Below are positions 20,825 through 31,960 of a DNA stretch of 64,000 nucleotides, piece by piece. Source of the stretch: Clusia tigrina. Lineage: Eukaryota; Arthropoda; Insecta; Diptera; Clusiidae. The notes under the pieces are model-generated. The model made no database searches and had not been told where the DNA came from. It saw nothing but the letters and a program-made list of their open reading frames with translations. The DNA lies in NCBI GenBank assembly GCA_920105625.2, contig OV050030.1:351540425-351604424 (forward strand), read 5' to 3'. The position numbers and the translations under genes are program-made. Positions within the stretch are counted from its first letter, which is position 1. Every line of letters begins with the position of its first letter.

Positions 20825-21697
20825 TTAACCAGTTTGATTCTTTCTTGCTTTACAGTTACGTTTCCAGTGCCCTGGCTTTTTGCAATAAAAACATCTTCCA
20901 GACTTACCATCTGCATTGTTATTGTTGTTTTTAAATTTTTGTGAGTGTGCCTTTTGGTTTGCAAAAAGAGCATTGCCGCTATCCATGCCCTTGCCTAAGG
21001 TCTTCATACGAACTTCTTCTAGCACAAGTCTTGCTGTTAAATTTTCTAACGTCTGTTGCTCAGGGCTCGTCGACTCCCATGCACTGTAAAAATGAGAGAA
21101 ACTCGAAGGAAGAGTTAGCAATATTTTTGTTATTACCATTGATGATGAAACAGCTTCACCAACATCCTTCAGCTGCGACACAAGCGATTCCAGCTTTGAA
21201 ATATGTAAAGCAACATCATCCTCAGGGTCTTTTTCAAAATTGTAGAATTTTTGTTGCAGCCTGTGTACAGTCGACGCGGATTTACATTCGTACACGTTTT
21301 CGAGTTTTTGCCTCATTTCTTTTGCTGTCTTGCAATTCATTATATGCTGAAGTGGTTGCTGTCCGACTGATAATACGATAATTTGTTGAGCCTTGCTATC
21401 ACTTCTCAACCACTTCGCATCCCGTACAACGCCCCTGGGTTCACCTACAGTTTTATTATCAGCTCCTGTACCGGTATTTGTACCCGCAGCTACCGTGATT
21501 GGTTCATCAGATATAAACTGCCACAAGTCACCTGCGTTCAGAATTACCTTAATCTGAAAACGCCAAATATTCCATTGGTCAACTCTTTGTAATTTTTCAA
21601 TTCTTGCCAAATTGCTTTCCATGTTGTTTTTTTTTAATTTAAATTTTTTAAATAACAAATTATCAAAAACTTTACATTCTGTCCAGATAATTTCCAA
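20825..21697 (-). CDS. Copia gag-like protein with CCHC knuckle
   Basis: 290 codons, uninterrupted. The N-terminus ('ARIEKLQRVDQWNIWRFQIKVIL') and the central SKAQQIIVLSVGQQPLQHI through LQQKFYNFEKDPEDDVALHISKLESLVSQL blocks are the UBN2/Copia gag fold. CFYCKKPGHWKRNC near the end is a retroviral zinc knuckle. Forms the virus-like particle. It ends one codon or so before the protease frame, so pol follows by frameshift or was once fused. Start choice is uncertain: an internal Met at 21622 sits at the usual gag start. Confidence 0.85.
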   Translation of the reverse strand: MEIIWTECKVFDNLLFKKFKLKKNNMESNLARIEKLQRVDQWNIWRFQIKVILNAGDLWQFISDEPITVAAGTNTGTGADNKTVGEPRGVVRDAKWLRSDSKAQQIIVLSVGQQPLQHIMNCKTAKEMRQKLENVYECKSASTVHRLQQKFYNFEKDPEDDVALHISKLESLVSQLKDVGEAVSSSMVITKILLTLPSSFSHFYSAWESTSPEQQTLENLTARLVLEEVRMKTLGKGMDSGNALFANQKAHSQKFKNNNNNADGKSGRCFYCKKPGHWKRNCKARKNQTG

Positions 21698-21730
21698 AAA
21701 AAAAACTTTACTTTAACCTTACTTTCGTGT

Positions 21731-21744
21731 CTGGGCCCATAACC
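21731..21744 (-). promoter_or_regulatory. Copia primer-binding site
   Basis: GGTTATGGGCCCAG on the minus strand directly follows the 5' LTR. It is the Copia site that pairs with an internal part of initiator Met tRNA. Confidence 0.85.
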
Positions 21745-21919
21745 TGATAAAACTAGACCGAACGGTTTGAGTGTTTGTAGAGAACTAACTTTATTAATAG
21801 TATACATATGTTTGTACATGTAGCATGTGTGTACGTAAGTAAAGAAGTATTGGAAGTAAATACAGTAGAAGTATTGGAAGTAAATACAGTGGGATATAAT
21901 GTGATAAATATTCTTAACA
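21745..21919 (-). repeat. Copia 5' LTR
   Basis: 175 bp, minus-strand TGTTAAGAAT...TTTTATCA. Inside is a duplicated GTATTTACTTCCAATACTTCTACT-type unit. GTTGT target duplication follows at 21920-21924. Confidence 0.92.
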
Positions 21920-22585
21920 GTTGTTGTTGCTGAGATTGCTGTTGGTTGCGCTCCGTATCGAATGCCCTCGTCTCACTGCAGGCGGGTTTATCTGTTGATC
22001 GTCGTTTGCTATTGTCAACTCTTGTATTAGCGTTTGCTGTCCTTGTTGTTTGTGTGGTGACCTCTGCTGTTGCTTCCTAGGATTCCTGTTACGCACTATC
22101 AACTGTTTGGGGTTGTTTCGTGAGTTTCTCCTGTCGGCTCTCAATTCAACGGAGCTCCCTCCGAGAGAAAGAGTAGCTCCCATGGCGTACAAGAAATCTA
22201 ACCCTAAAATAACTTGTCCAGATGCACGTGGGAAGATGAGAAACGGCATTCGGCAACATTTATCACCTATTCGCACGTCGAGCATAAGGGCGTCCTTGCT
22301 TGTGCATTCACCGCCGTTTGCTAGTTGTGCCCTCACGTTTACTGCGACTACGTTGTTCGGACTTCGATGTTTTTTGGCAAAATTTCCATTGATGAAGCTC
22401 TTTGTAGCCCCGGTGTCTATCGTCGCATTTATTTGTTCTCCGTCCACCGTAACTGTGGCGAAGATATGGTTACGCTCGCAACGAAACAACTTTACTGTTG
22501 GTGGAACGGGTTGCGATTTGACGGCCCCACTCGTCCCCGTTTCTGAGGGGGTCCTTGCTCGTTTCCCGCTTGCTGTTGACAGCAC
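21920..22585 (-). pseudogene. Osvaldo/Ulysses-like Gypsy protease region
   Basis: A retropepsin-like domain: ATIDTGATKSFI active site, then QLANGG flap region and VILGLDFLYAMGA (I/V-L-G-x-D near the end). A basic Gln/Asn-rich tail follows and runs into the Copia insertion. In the undisrupted locus the frame would continue at 12423. The Met at 22585 is internal: the gag zinc-knuckle region lies directly upstream, in another frame. Confidence 0.75.
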
Positions 22586-23163
22586 TCAATTGTTCGGATA
22601 TTCCTCTGGCCGCACTCCCAGTAGAACAGTACCTGTGGGTTCTAACAATTGCGTTCAATGTGTCCTTCTTGACCGCAGCGTCGACATGCGGTTTTGGGAC
22701 TTATTTTGATGCCCATTGTTTGTGCTCGATCGCGTCGTGATTCCGGTTGGCATCGTGGTAGTTGCTCACGTGGTGGTTGTTGTCGGCTGCGTTGTGGTGC
22801 TTCACGCAGTGTTTCCTGATCTGCTCTGATACTTTGGTTTTCTTGCGCACGAGTGATCAGTTCGTCCAGCGAGGAGAAATCGTCACGCCGTATGTATAGG
22901 CGGTAGTCGGGAAAACTATAGCGGAAGATATGTCGATACGTCGTTCATTCTATCGGTCGTCGTCATACTGCGCATGTCCCATCAGATTTTGCAGGGCGAT
23001 GGTATAATCCTTAAAGGCCTCTCTTGGCTTTTGAACCCGTTTTCTGATCTCATCGTCTAGATCTTCAACATATCGGCTGGGGAAGAAAAATTTCAGAAAG
23101 TCTCGTTCGAATGCTTCAAATGTGACCCACAGCTTTTTGTTGTTCCGGTGCCAGGGCTCGACA
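22586..23163 (-). pseudogene. Osvaldo/Ulysses-like Gypsy gag, broken
   Basis: The minus-strand reading gives FEAFERDFLKFFFPSRYVEDL, then after a frameshift near 22960 DYRLYIRRDDFSSLDELITRA, a Gln/Arg-rich stretch, and the knuckle CRRCGQEGHIERNC followed (after a stop) by FYWECGQRNIRTIECC. This gag block order with a second unusual Cys cluster is like the Osvaldo/Ulysses lineage. It stops at about 23163 where similarity is lost. Confidence 0.7.
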
Positions 23164-23501
23164 ATATTTCAACAATTCAACAAGTCGTGAATTGCTTATA
23201 CTCCCTAGACATACACCGAATTCAAAGCAATACCGTCTTTGCATCTGCAAAAAATATACAGTTCAAGTAAATAATGAGACTCTGTTGAATTGATTATTTC
23301 AGGCTACACCCAGTACTGCGGCCAGAAGAACCATTCGCAGCACAGTCAAGCCCTTAATTGGCCCGCATCTGCTTTGCTCCAAGGAGAGTAATGAATTTTC
23401 AAACCTAATTTGACTCGCAGATACACCACTGCTGCATAAGTACTGAAGCTACCATCGAGCGACATGTAGTCATCAGTTGAAGCATTTTACGGTGAGTAAG
23501 A
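23164..23501. other. Unassigned sequence between two elements
   Basis: No motif recognised. There is an intron-like layout (CAAG/GTAAAT at about 23265 and TTATTTCAG before 23304) but the surrounding frames are short, so I do not call a gene. Confidence 0.3.
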
Positions 23502-23967
23502 TGCTATTTATATAACGATCAGTTGGTTTATTACTCGGTTGCCGATTCTTTTAGTGCAATACCGCAGGATCGTGATTATAACTTCAAGTGTAATACTTGA
23601 AGCCTTATGTCTCTTTGGGTATAATACCCAAAGAGTGCTATGGCGTATCAAGTAGTATAATTGACTTAACCTTGTGGTTGATATCGGCGACAAAGTAAAA
23701 CACTGTGGATTATTTGACTTCAAAAGTAAATCTAATTTTAACATATTAGTTGATTGAATTTAATTTGAATTTTAATGATACTTTTTCTACAGAAATAAAT
23801 ATATATGTGATGTCTGCAATAATGTGCAAGGCACCAGCATTTGTGCATACTAAGGGCGAATTAATGCTTAGACCGCACGTGTAAGGAAGTGCTTATTCGG
23901 CGTTCAAGAACAGACAGTGGTAATGAGAATTCCTTATTATACTTTTGCGTTGGACCAGGTACAAACA
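23502..23967 (-). repeat. BEL/Pao 3' LTR
   Basis: Bounded by TGCTATTTATAT at 23502 and ...GTACAAACA at 23967. A purine-rich GGCGGAAGGA tract (minus strand) lies just outside the latter end. The end near 23502 matches the right LTR fragment for about 55 bp. Confidence 0.65.
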
Positions 23968-24002
23968 TCCTTCCGCCTGTTGAGGATAGACCCAACTTAG
24001 AA

Positions 24003-25230
24003 TTAGATTCTGTTTGCGCGAACCCGTACTCGAAAATCTGAAGCTCGTCGCCTCTTTTGTTTCGAATATGGCTGGTAAGATATCCAGATAAGGCAGATGA
24101 AGGTGATGAGCAAACTGATATATACGATGCTGAACTCAGGGACTTCTCGGCTCTTAAGCAGTAGATCCATTAGCTCATTGTTTTGCAATTGTTGCACATG
24201 TTCATGTAGCACTTGAATGTCGTCCGTCAAGTTGACCTGTTGTTCTAATGAGTGTGTTGCAGCCTTCATTTCGTCTACGATCAACTCAGTTAGATTCACT
24301 CGTGAAATGATCGTGTTGGTGACCTTTAAAACGTATGTCCGATGTGCCATTATGGTTGTATACTCATCTCTTATGGTGCATCCTTGTCTCAAGGTTAAGG
24401 TTCCTATTCTCTCCAGTAATTCTGTAAGAATATCGCAGATGACACTGATTGTACGGGCTGCGTACGCGATGTAGATCCATGAGTTATCTTTAAGTAATGT
24501 AATCTATTGAGGTGAGTCGTGTGTGCGATGAACCCTCCAGCTTTTTGGGTTTGGAGTTTGATATAATATCTCCATCTTACATAGTCAATTGGATGGTGTA
24601 ATGCGATGTGCTGGATGTAATTGCTTACATACATGGATATTAGAATTGAATGCAGTGCATGTTGATAATTCTCCTGCTGAAAATGAATAATATTTGTCCC
24701 GATGTAGATTAGTGACTATATACTCGATTGTCGCTTACAAGATGAAAATTCCAGTGCCTTCCAAAATAGGTGAGTGACATGCAATAATTCGAATTGTTCT
24801 TGATTGGTCAATGGTAACTTAAGATGCACAATCATCTCAGTTGACGTGATTCGTGCCTCCACAGAGATGAGCTTAAGGATTTCAATGGTATTCTTACTGG
24901 TAACTTGTATCGTCGATGGGAGATGGTATTTGATTGCTGTGAGCTGCTGTTGCTGAGTTGTCCTGCATGTGTAGTTGTTGCATTTGATCGTCGGATTTCC
25001 TTAAAGTATTGCTAGTGGAGTCAATTACCGATTATTGGTTTCGAATTAGGTGCAGAAGATGTCCCTCGTTGCAGAATATGCAGTTTATCGTTGCAAACCT
25101 TTCTTTAGCATAGTTGGAGTCAAAAATTCCAAACAACGCATTTTGACGACGGATTTGTTCCTAGTACTATAAGTACTCAGCATCTTGTTGGATTCACTAC
25201 CATTTAGTACGGAACTGGTCCACAGTTTTC
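24003..25230 (-). pseudogene. Env-like third ORF of BEL/Pao element, broken
   Basis: Minus-strand frames 24634-24404 and 24392-24003, plus undefined sequence up to about 25230. The last piece has a heptad-rich region, a hydrophobic segment (near residues 93-112, FSIVYISLLITFICLIWISY) and a basic cytoplasmic-like tail, the layout of a transmembrane envelope subunit. No receptor-binding or cleavage feature is seen. The frames are separated by a stop and a shift. Inferred from position after integrase and from the single membrane segment. Confidence 0.5.
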
Positions 25231-25308
25231 TCACTATTAATTGTACCGCTTTGGATACTTGACCACGCTCTCTTCGTTGCTGTTATTCCTTGTACTATCT
25301 ATTTACGC

Positions 25309-26700
25309 TCAAACCAGTATTGGGACATATTGTAATATACAACTATATTCCAATATGTTGTTGTTAATGTCCCAGACTAATTTTTTCGAAATAGAGTCCT
25401 GTTTGGCTTCCGAAAAGCACCTTGGTAATAGGCTCACTGCTACTAGAGCAATTACAAAGCATGTGCATAGCAACAATACTGACGAGGGTGACACAGATCG
25501 TCTTCGCTTAGCTGCTGTATGACTTCTGCCTTCGTTGACACTTGTCGTGTCTTCTATTTGAGGTGGCTGCTTATCAGGTTGTTCTACTGGATTACTTTCG
25601 TTAGACATGGGTAATGGCGCGATTAAATGGACGTCTCTTCTGTTGAGGCCTGTTGAGGTTCGAATTTTCGCTACTCCCACTGGGCCGTCAGCACCAGGAA
25701 AAGTTTGAGTTACCCCATCAAGCCTCCATTTAATTACTGGCAAGCTATCCTCCTTCATTAATACCATTGTACCAGACTGTAAATTATGACGCATAGTCTT
25801 CCTTTTGTAGCGATGTTGGAGTTGTTTTCGATATTCCTTACTCCACCGACTCCAAAATTCATATTTCCTGCTTGTGACTAAGTCCCACTGCTTCAGTAAA
25901 TTTATGTTCAGATTCTCAGCGGGCTGGTCGACAACACTTGTCAATGGTGCACCTGTTAAAAAGTGACCGGGAGTTAATGCTGCGTAATCGTGTGGATCAT
26001 CTGACATAGAAGTCAGCGGCCCCGAGTTAAGAATGTTTCCTATTTCAACCATAACTGTCTCTAACTCTCCGTATGTTAATCGGGCATTGGACAAACTTTT
26101 TTAAAATAAATTCTTTGCCAATTTTACCGCTGCTTCCCATAAGCCGCAAAATGTGGCGATCTAGCAGGTGCGAAATGAAACTCGATTCTTGTGTGCGTAG
26201 AATTTTATCAGCTGTGATTTGGTATATGGTTGTGAATGATGTCTCAATAAATTTCGTGTCGTACGAAATTCGTCGCGTTGTCACAATGAAGATGCCGGCA
26301 GTTCCCACTTCGACTCACAAACCTCTTCAAGGCTCCGATAAAGGCGTTGGTCGTACGGTTGGTTACCACTTCAATGTGTACCGCCATAGTCGCGAAGCAA
26401 CAAAATATAGCAACATAAAACTTTTGTGGCGTCCTTCCCTGTTGATTATAATGAAATTTAAATGGCCCACAAAAATCGACTCTACGGTGAGTGAAAGGTT
26501 TCTTTGGTTGAACCCGTGATGCAGGTAACTGTCCCATGAGCTACTGCAATGATTTCGGAATAGCTTTAAAGCAAGATACACAATTTTTTACGATTGATCT
26601 GGCTATTGTTTTCGCATCAGCCGGTCAATAAGCTTCCTGTGTCGCTGCTATTAAACCGGATGGACCAACATGCTTGTTATCAAGGCGGATGTGCGTCATC
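25309..26700 (-). pseudogene. BEL/Pao integrase region
   Basis: Minus-strand pieces 26537-26244 and 26094-25309. The core is recognisable: RRVDFCGPF (Asp), HLHCDNATNFV (Asp) and GLWEAAVK near 26120 (Glu). The C-terminal BEL-type tail follows: TPGHFLTGAPL, HRYKRKTMRHNLQSGTMVLMKED and GVAKIRTSTGLNRRDVHLIAPLP. The frame break near 26100 falls between the second Asp and the Glu. The ORF runs on past the integrase into a hydrophobic stretch (LLLCTCFVIALVAVSLL). Confidence 0.85.
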
Positions 26701-27024
26701 AATATTTTAGTGATATCACTCTGAAATGGCAATAAGGCTTGGTATTTTGCATCATATGTTAGGGCTGAATTTGCTAGTGTCCTCCTACCAGCATAATGTC
26801 GTCTTTATCCAGCAAGAGTGCAAGATCCCCCTTCCAACTGGTTTGTTATGCTTAAGAAACTTACATTCGGGATTGAATGCTTGCCTCTGCAGGTCCTTGA
26901 TTATAGTCTGAGTAGCACTTTTAATTTCTTCTGCATCGAGGTAGATAAATTTTTGGATTGGTACATTACGACAATTTTTGATGAATGGAAGTGCTTATGC
27001 GGTGCCTCGTTGAAGATATGTTCC

Positions 27025-27770
27025 TCAATTGCGATGGTCAATCATTGAGGTAACGACGGAATCTGTGACGTAGTAAGACATATCTGTCTCTTCTCCAATT
27101 CTGTGGTTAAATTGGCTGATGCAGCTGGTCACGATGGCGGTGGTCCGTATAGAAAACCACATGCGTTGCTGCTTGAATTGACCCGGATTGATGCCTCGTG
27201 AGATCATGTCTGCTGGGATTTTGTCTGTAGGTACGCGACGCCATTTTTTCTTCGCTGTTACTTCTTGTATAACTGCCCCTCGATTTGCCACAAAGGTGTA
27301 ATAAGAAGACGAACTGGCAGCGATCCAGGCTAGCGTCACTTCAAAGTCAGACCGCAGAAAGCATTCGCCTGCCCATTGTAGAATACATATGCTTTCGCCT
27401 GTCCAATAAATGGGCTGCTAACCGTACAGCACAGAGGGAGTGTTTGTTCTTTTGTTGATGTAGTCTTTGCTCTAGAACATAACATCTGAACGCTCACAGA
27501 TCCATCAGTTGTTATGGAACTTGCATAAATAACAGCTCCATATGCCTGCTTGGATTCATCCGCAAAAGCGTGTAATTCTCTCTGATGCACATTGTCCCTT
27601 ATAATTTGAAATCTGTAGCGTGAAATTTGCAAGCTCCCAAGTTCCTGGATGTTTTCTCTAAACTGGCTCCAGAAGGTATGCAAGTCCATAAGTAGTGCTT
27701 CGTCCCAGCTTAATTTAGACGATTTCAGCGATTTGAATTGAATTGTTGAATGATACATTTATTGAAGTCT
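27025..27770 (-). pseudogene. BEL/Pao RNase H and post-RNase H region
   Basis: Two frames, 27758-27336 and 27339-27025. HAFADESKQAYGAVIYA is the BEL RNase H start (Asp and Glu-like residues), and KIPADMISRGINPGQF is the block that follows RNase H in Pao-type pol. At about 27336 the frame changes. The catalytic RT region that should precede is missing. Confidence 0.8.
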
Positions 27771-27871
27771 TGATTGATGCTTTGAAAACGACTCGCAACT
27801 TTGTGGTGGTGCTGCTTAACTTCAGAACGCAGTGGTGAGGTAAGAAGTAGTGGGGTAGGTCTATGTTTCCG

Positions 27872-28290
27872 TTAACTTCTTCCATGACCTAGCCGCAGGT
27901 ATTCCTCCATGAAGGCCGTATACTGCATTTTGATGACGGGGTTCCTTTGTAATTTACATTCGATGGCGTAAAATCGTTGCAATGTTGGCCCGATTAGTTG
28001 CGCGCTGTTAAATTTCCCCAATTCCATCAAAGTACTTCGGATTGTATTGTATTGGTAATCCGAGCTTCTTTGCGAACATGTTCGTAATGTATTTTGTCTG
28101 CGACCCGCCGTCCAAAATTGCACGGCATTAAAATTCATTTCCATGGATACTCTTGATTTTTAAGACAGTATTGCTCAACAGCACTTGTTTCATGCCCGCA
28201 CGATTGACAGGTGATTGGTTTTTCTATGACACCTGTATAGCTATTTAAGCCGACAGCCCTGGCTAATTTTAATTGTAATTAGATTATTAA
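27872..28290 (-). pseudogene. BEL/Pao gag zinc site, protease and RT start
   Basis: Minus strand: CQSCGHETSAVEQYC near 28210-28165 is a gag Cys/His site. AILDGGSQTKYITNMFAKKLGL near 28130-28065 is the protease active-site region, with D-G-G-S for the usual D-S-G-S. Within a few dozen bases it jumps to RFYAIECKLQRNP...YTAFMEEYLRLGH, the beginning of the BEL reverse transcriptase. The protease C-terminus and linker are therefore deleted; downstream the RT proper is lost too. Confidence 0.75.
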
Positions 28291-28861
28291 TAAATAAATA
28301 AAGAAATATTTAACTCCACGGCAGGCTCATTTATGAATGTTATGAGTGTCTGAGATGACCCTTGACTGGATTGACACGAGTTATTGGATGGGACCTTAGC
28401 TAGCTGTGGATCAAAATGAGTTGTGCTTCTTGTTGCATTTGGTGCATCCTCTCATTGAATAAGTTTTCGACGTATGACCATTTTTCATACAATTCGCAGA
28501 TAGCTTGTTTTGTTTAATTATATCAAAACGCTGATGCGGCGTTTTGGCCAAGAATCGCGCACGTGCAAAAGGTTGGTGGTTGCGTGGAGTTGTTCGGTGT
28601 ACTGTCTGGAATATGTTGCCGTAACTTAATGATTACGTTTTAAAACGCATCTTCGGTGTCGTGGAAATTTTTCGCATCATAACCATCAATTTCTGCCAGG
28701 TGTGTTCGTTGCCATATCCATTGGTTATTTTGTACCAGATTATTGTGGTAACATATTAATAATAGCGTTCTGATATCATACTATACGGGCGGATGCGACT
28801 GATCATATTCCGAGTGCACATCCCCAATGACGCGAGAAATTGAACGCACCAACGCCTTTTG
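28291..28861. other. Decayed gag interior, no intact frame
   Basis: Lies between the gag N-terminal ORF and the zinc site of the BEL/Pao element. No open frame of note; presumed degraded gag. Confidence 0.4.
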
Positions 28862-29278
28862 CTACCGTACTAGGACTATGAGTCCATCGCCTTCCTCGCT
28901 GTGTGTTGTCCTTGCAGTTAGAGCCTCCTTAATGGACGTGGACTGGAACTTCAATTTGCACTGGCTTTTTACGCTTCTCTCCATCCTCAATGATGATGTG
29001 TTGTAATTTGTTGAACAACCAGTCGTAGAGGTTTGCCATGCTGCCCTATATTCCAGTTTGAAGTACTCAGGATTTATTTTGTAAAGCTCGAGTAGGAAAT
29101 GATGTTGAAGTTCGAAGATAGACCATGCCTCCTTTGGAGTCTTCATTCGTTTACCGGCATATTCGATAGTTTTGCGGCCTTGTGGATCTTTCTTAAATTT
29201 GCTTACCATTTGCTCCACTTCATACTGTGTTCTGATCAACTGGTCCAATTGCTCAATTGTTTCTTGGTGATGCGCCAT
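28862..29278 (-). pseudogene. BEL/Pao gag N-terminal fragment
   Basis: 138 codons beginning MAHHQETIEQLDQLIRTQ about 120 bases inside the LTR fragment, where gag is expected. Charged coiled-coil-like composition (KFKKDPQGRKTIEYAGKRM, ELQHHFLLELYKIN). Family assignment rests on position and a general likeness to roo-type gag. Confidence 0.6.
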
Positions 29279-29397
29279 GCTGAATGATAAAGGTGATTAA
29301 AGTTGGAACTCTGTGTGCAGAGTTATGATATTCCTTTATATCCTTCTTGAGGTACTTCTGGTTGTCTTCCTTGAGAATCTCGCCGGTGTCTCCAAAA

Positions 29398-29453
29398 TGT
29401 TTATATACCGATCAGTTGGTTTACTACGCGGGTACCGATTCTTTTAGTGCTAA
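29398..29453 (-). repeat. BEL/Pao 5' LTR fragment
   Basis: TGTTTATATACCGATCAG... matches 23502-23560. The match stops at about 29453, so the rest of this LTR is lost or replaced. Confidence 0.65.
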
Positions 29454-30888
29454 AACCACTAAAATATTAATATCTCATAAATAATCATATCAAGTCTTAA
29501 TATGAAATATTCTTTAAATAATTAAACTTACTCAGTTTGCGTGGAGGAATTAACAACACCAGTACCGTCAATTATCTATGAACAGCTATACTGCATATTC
29601 ACACTGGGAATGGAGTAAGAAGGCACAGCACTTGGCAGCAATCATTTTATTGCATACACATCTCCAGGACCATTTATGAAATCACTGGGCAAAAAATGGT
29701 CTTCACAAATAACTGCCGTTTTTTAAAATTAACACTACACACATGCACCCACTGTTGTCGGAAATACTCATTTTTGGGTACACGGAAAAACAATCCTTTT
29801 CCTTTACCCGAGTATTTACTATACATACCACAGTTGCTTCGCATATAGTTTATTTTTTTAATCTTTTAATGTGTCAATTTGTAATTTTTTTCATATTTGT
29901 TTTGGTCGCATTTTTCTAAACATTCAATTTTGACAGCTACTGAAGGGAAATTGATTCAAAAAAATTTGCTCTTGCAGCCACCATGTAAGTAAATTCACCT
30001 TGGAACAGAGGGAGGCCAAGATTAGGAAATTTCCGGTCAAAAGAGAATTCAACGTTTTTACTGTATTCTCACAAATAACAACATTTTCAATAATCTCAGA
30101 AAAAACTTCAAAATAGGTCAAAATGCAGCTAAACGAATTAAGTTAAAGGCTTTATGCTTTGAATTAAACAGAGGTAGTGTTTCTTTTTTTTAATAATGAA
30201 GAAAACAATTTTTTGTCGAATTAATTTTTTTACTTAAACGCAACTGGAATATTTCGACTTGTGGATCTTGAGGATTCATTGACAATGAGAAATTATCAAA
30301 GAAATGGTATGTTTTCAGTTATTTTGAGAAGTTAAGTGAATTGAGGAATGACGATAGTTAAAAAGCATTCAGGCGACAATCAGACTTCAACAAAGCAGCA
30401 ATGTATCGCTTTTTTATTAGTTACTATATGGCAATGTATGTGTGATTAAAACAACCTGAGCGACATTGCTTTACATGTTGAAATTTGCTTCAGTCGCTTC
30501 AATGCATTCATGCTGATAATATCTATGTATGTTGTCACAATATTTAACAAATAATAAAATTATAAATTTAATGTTCTTAAAAGCTTTAAATGATTTCTAG
30601 TGTTATTTATTTTATTAAAAATTAGTGTTCCAATTATAATTTGTAATTTTAGTTAATATGCGAATACAGACATGTAATTAAACTATTAGCTCTATCTGTT
30701 GTCAATATGCATTTATAATTGTAGCAAGTAGACATTTTCTTAACATATTGAATATTTTATTATGTATTTATAGCCAAAGACTCTGAATAAATAAATTTCA
30801 AATTTTAAATATTCATTTTCTGTATTTTATAAATTATTTATCTCATGCATTAGTTATTTTATAGAAAAAAAGTTATTCAACGTACGAC
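29454..30888. other. AT-rich stretch without recognised features
   Basis: About 1.4 kb of AT-rich sequence. I see no gene, RNA or element terminus. It separates the BEL/Pao element from the Gypsy remnant. Confidence 0.5.
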
Positions 30889-31960
30889 GTGACGATACAT
30901 CGAAACTGCCTGCTTTTTTTTGCTTTTCCATCTGTTGTTTCATCTTCTTCTTCTTCTGTAACAGCTGGAGAGAGTTTTGTGATATGGAAAATGTTGGACT
31001 CTGTTTATATATCGATTGTGATATCTTTACTACAATTTTGTATGGTCAAATTTTTAGTTCTTCCAATTTTTTCCTGTTTAATTTGTTTCCATCCACATAT
31101 ACCATATCTCCAACATTGAATTCGAAATATTTTCTGTTTTTATGAAAGAGTTTTTTATTATAATTATGAGATCTTATCTAATTTTCTAATGCTATCTCTT
31201 TATCTCTTAACCAATTATCTTCTGTTGTTTTAGATTTTAGTTCACTTGGTAAAATCGTCACATCTGTGCCATACAACAAATATCTCGGTGCAAAACCAGT
31301 AACTGAGGGTTCGGTATCATTGTATTTATTGACACATTTACTTGCTATTGTAGCCCAAGCTATTTGTTTGTTTTTCTGATCTATTTTACATCTGATTTTG
31401 TTTGAGAACGGTGCGTTAACTGCTGTATATAACATTGGTATTGATTTCTCCTTTAAAAATTTATTGAATTCTTTCGAGTTTATTCCAGGGTATTGGTCAG
31501 TAAGTAACAAACCAATATCCTCTGCGTCTTATATATTGCTAACAAGTTTTACAAAATCGTTTGCACTCTGGGATTTTGAGAATAAATGCATATCTAGTGA
31601 AATGGTCTACTAGAAGGCGTAGATATTTCTTTGTTGATCTTGAACCTCCAAAACCTCCAATGGTAACTATAGAAATTATTTCGAAAGGTTTTGTCGCTGG
31701 ATCTAAATGTGACATAAGGCCAACTTTGTCGTCTCCTGTAGATTTATTTTTAATGCAATTAGCACTGTTTATACCTAATCCTCTTAATGTTTTTTGTCAG
31801 ATTTTTCGCGGTGTATAGTGGACTAATCTTTTCGTTTAATTGTTTAATGCCAAAGTGGCACAAGTGTTCGTGTATATTTTTTATAAGATTAATACAAAGT
31901 TCTACCGATAGAATAATTTTTTTCCTTTTATTACCCTTTTATAAAATATACCTTATGTTT
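30889..31960 (-). pseudogene. Gypsy copy 1 integrase
   Basis: The best open piece is 31510-31178 (PSVTGFAPRYLLYGTDVTILP, a gypsy integrase C-terminal block). Downstream of it the frame continues with FNVGDMVYVDGNKLNRKKL near 31110-31060 and a Lys/Gln-rich end near 30890. Upstream the zinc motif and first catalytic Asp (SIDTI-type, clearer in copy 2) are readable between 31960 and 31600 with stops. Confidence 0.75.

Larger units (their letters stand above)
12424..21919 (-). mobile_element. Copia-superfamily LTR retrotransposon, internally deleted, split by LOA element
   Basis: The 5' LTR is 21745-21919 (175 bp, TG...CA in minus orientation), with a PBS matching the Copia initiator-Met half-tRNA site at 21731-21744 (GGTTATGGGCCCAG). 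The 3' LTR is split into 12424-12564 and 18321-18367. The polypurine tract AAAAGTGGGAG is at 18368-18378. Without the LOA insert the element is about 3.7 kb, much shorter than a typical 5 kb Copia, because the RT region is missing. The two LTRs differ at three to four positions. Confidence 0.9.
23502..29453 (-). mobile_element. BEL/Pao retrotransposon with env-like ORF, decayed
   Basis: The 3' LTR (23502-23967) and the start-flank of a 5' LTR (29398-29453) share the block TATATA-CGATCAGTTGGTTTA...CCGATTCTTTTAGTGC. The order on the minus strand is gag (29278-28862), zinc and protease (28280-28000), remnant RT start (about 28010-27872), RNase H (27758-27025), integrase (26600-25309) and an env-like ORF (24634-24003). 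BEL/Pao families such as roo carry a third env-like gene. Most of RT is deleted and frameshifts are numerous. Confidence 0.8.

Noticed and set aside
23164..23501. Two-exon host gene fragment with splice-like GTAAAT and TTTCAG
   Set aside because: Exon frames are too short and lack any recognisable domain; such splice-like matches are expected by chance.
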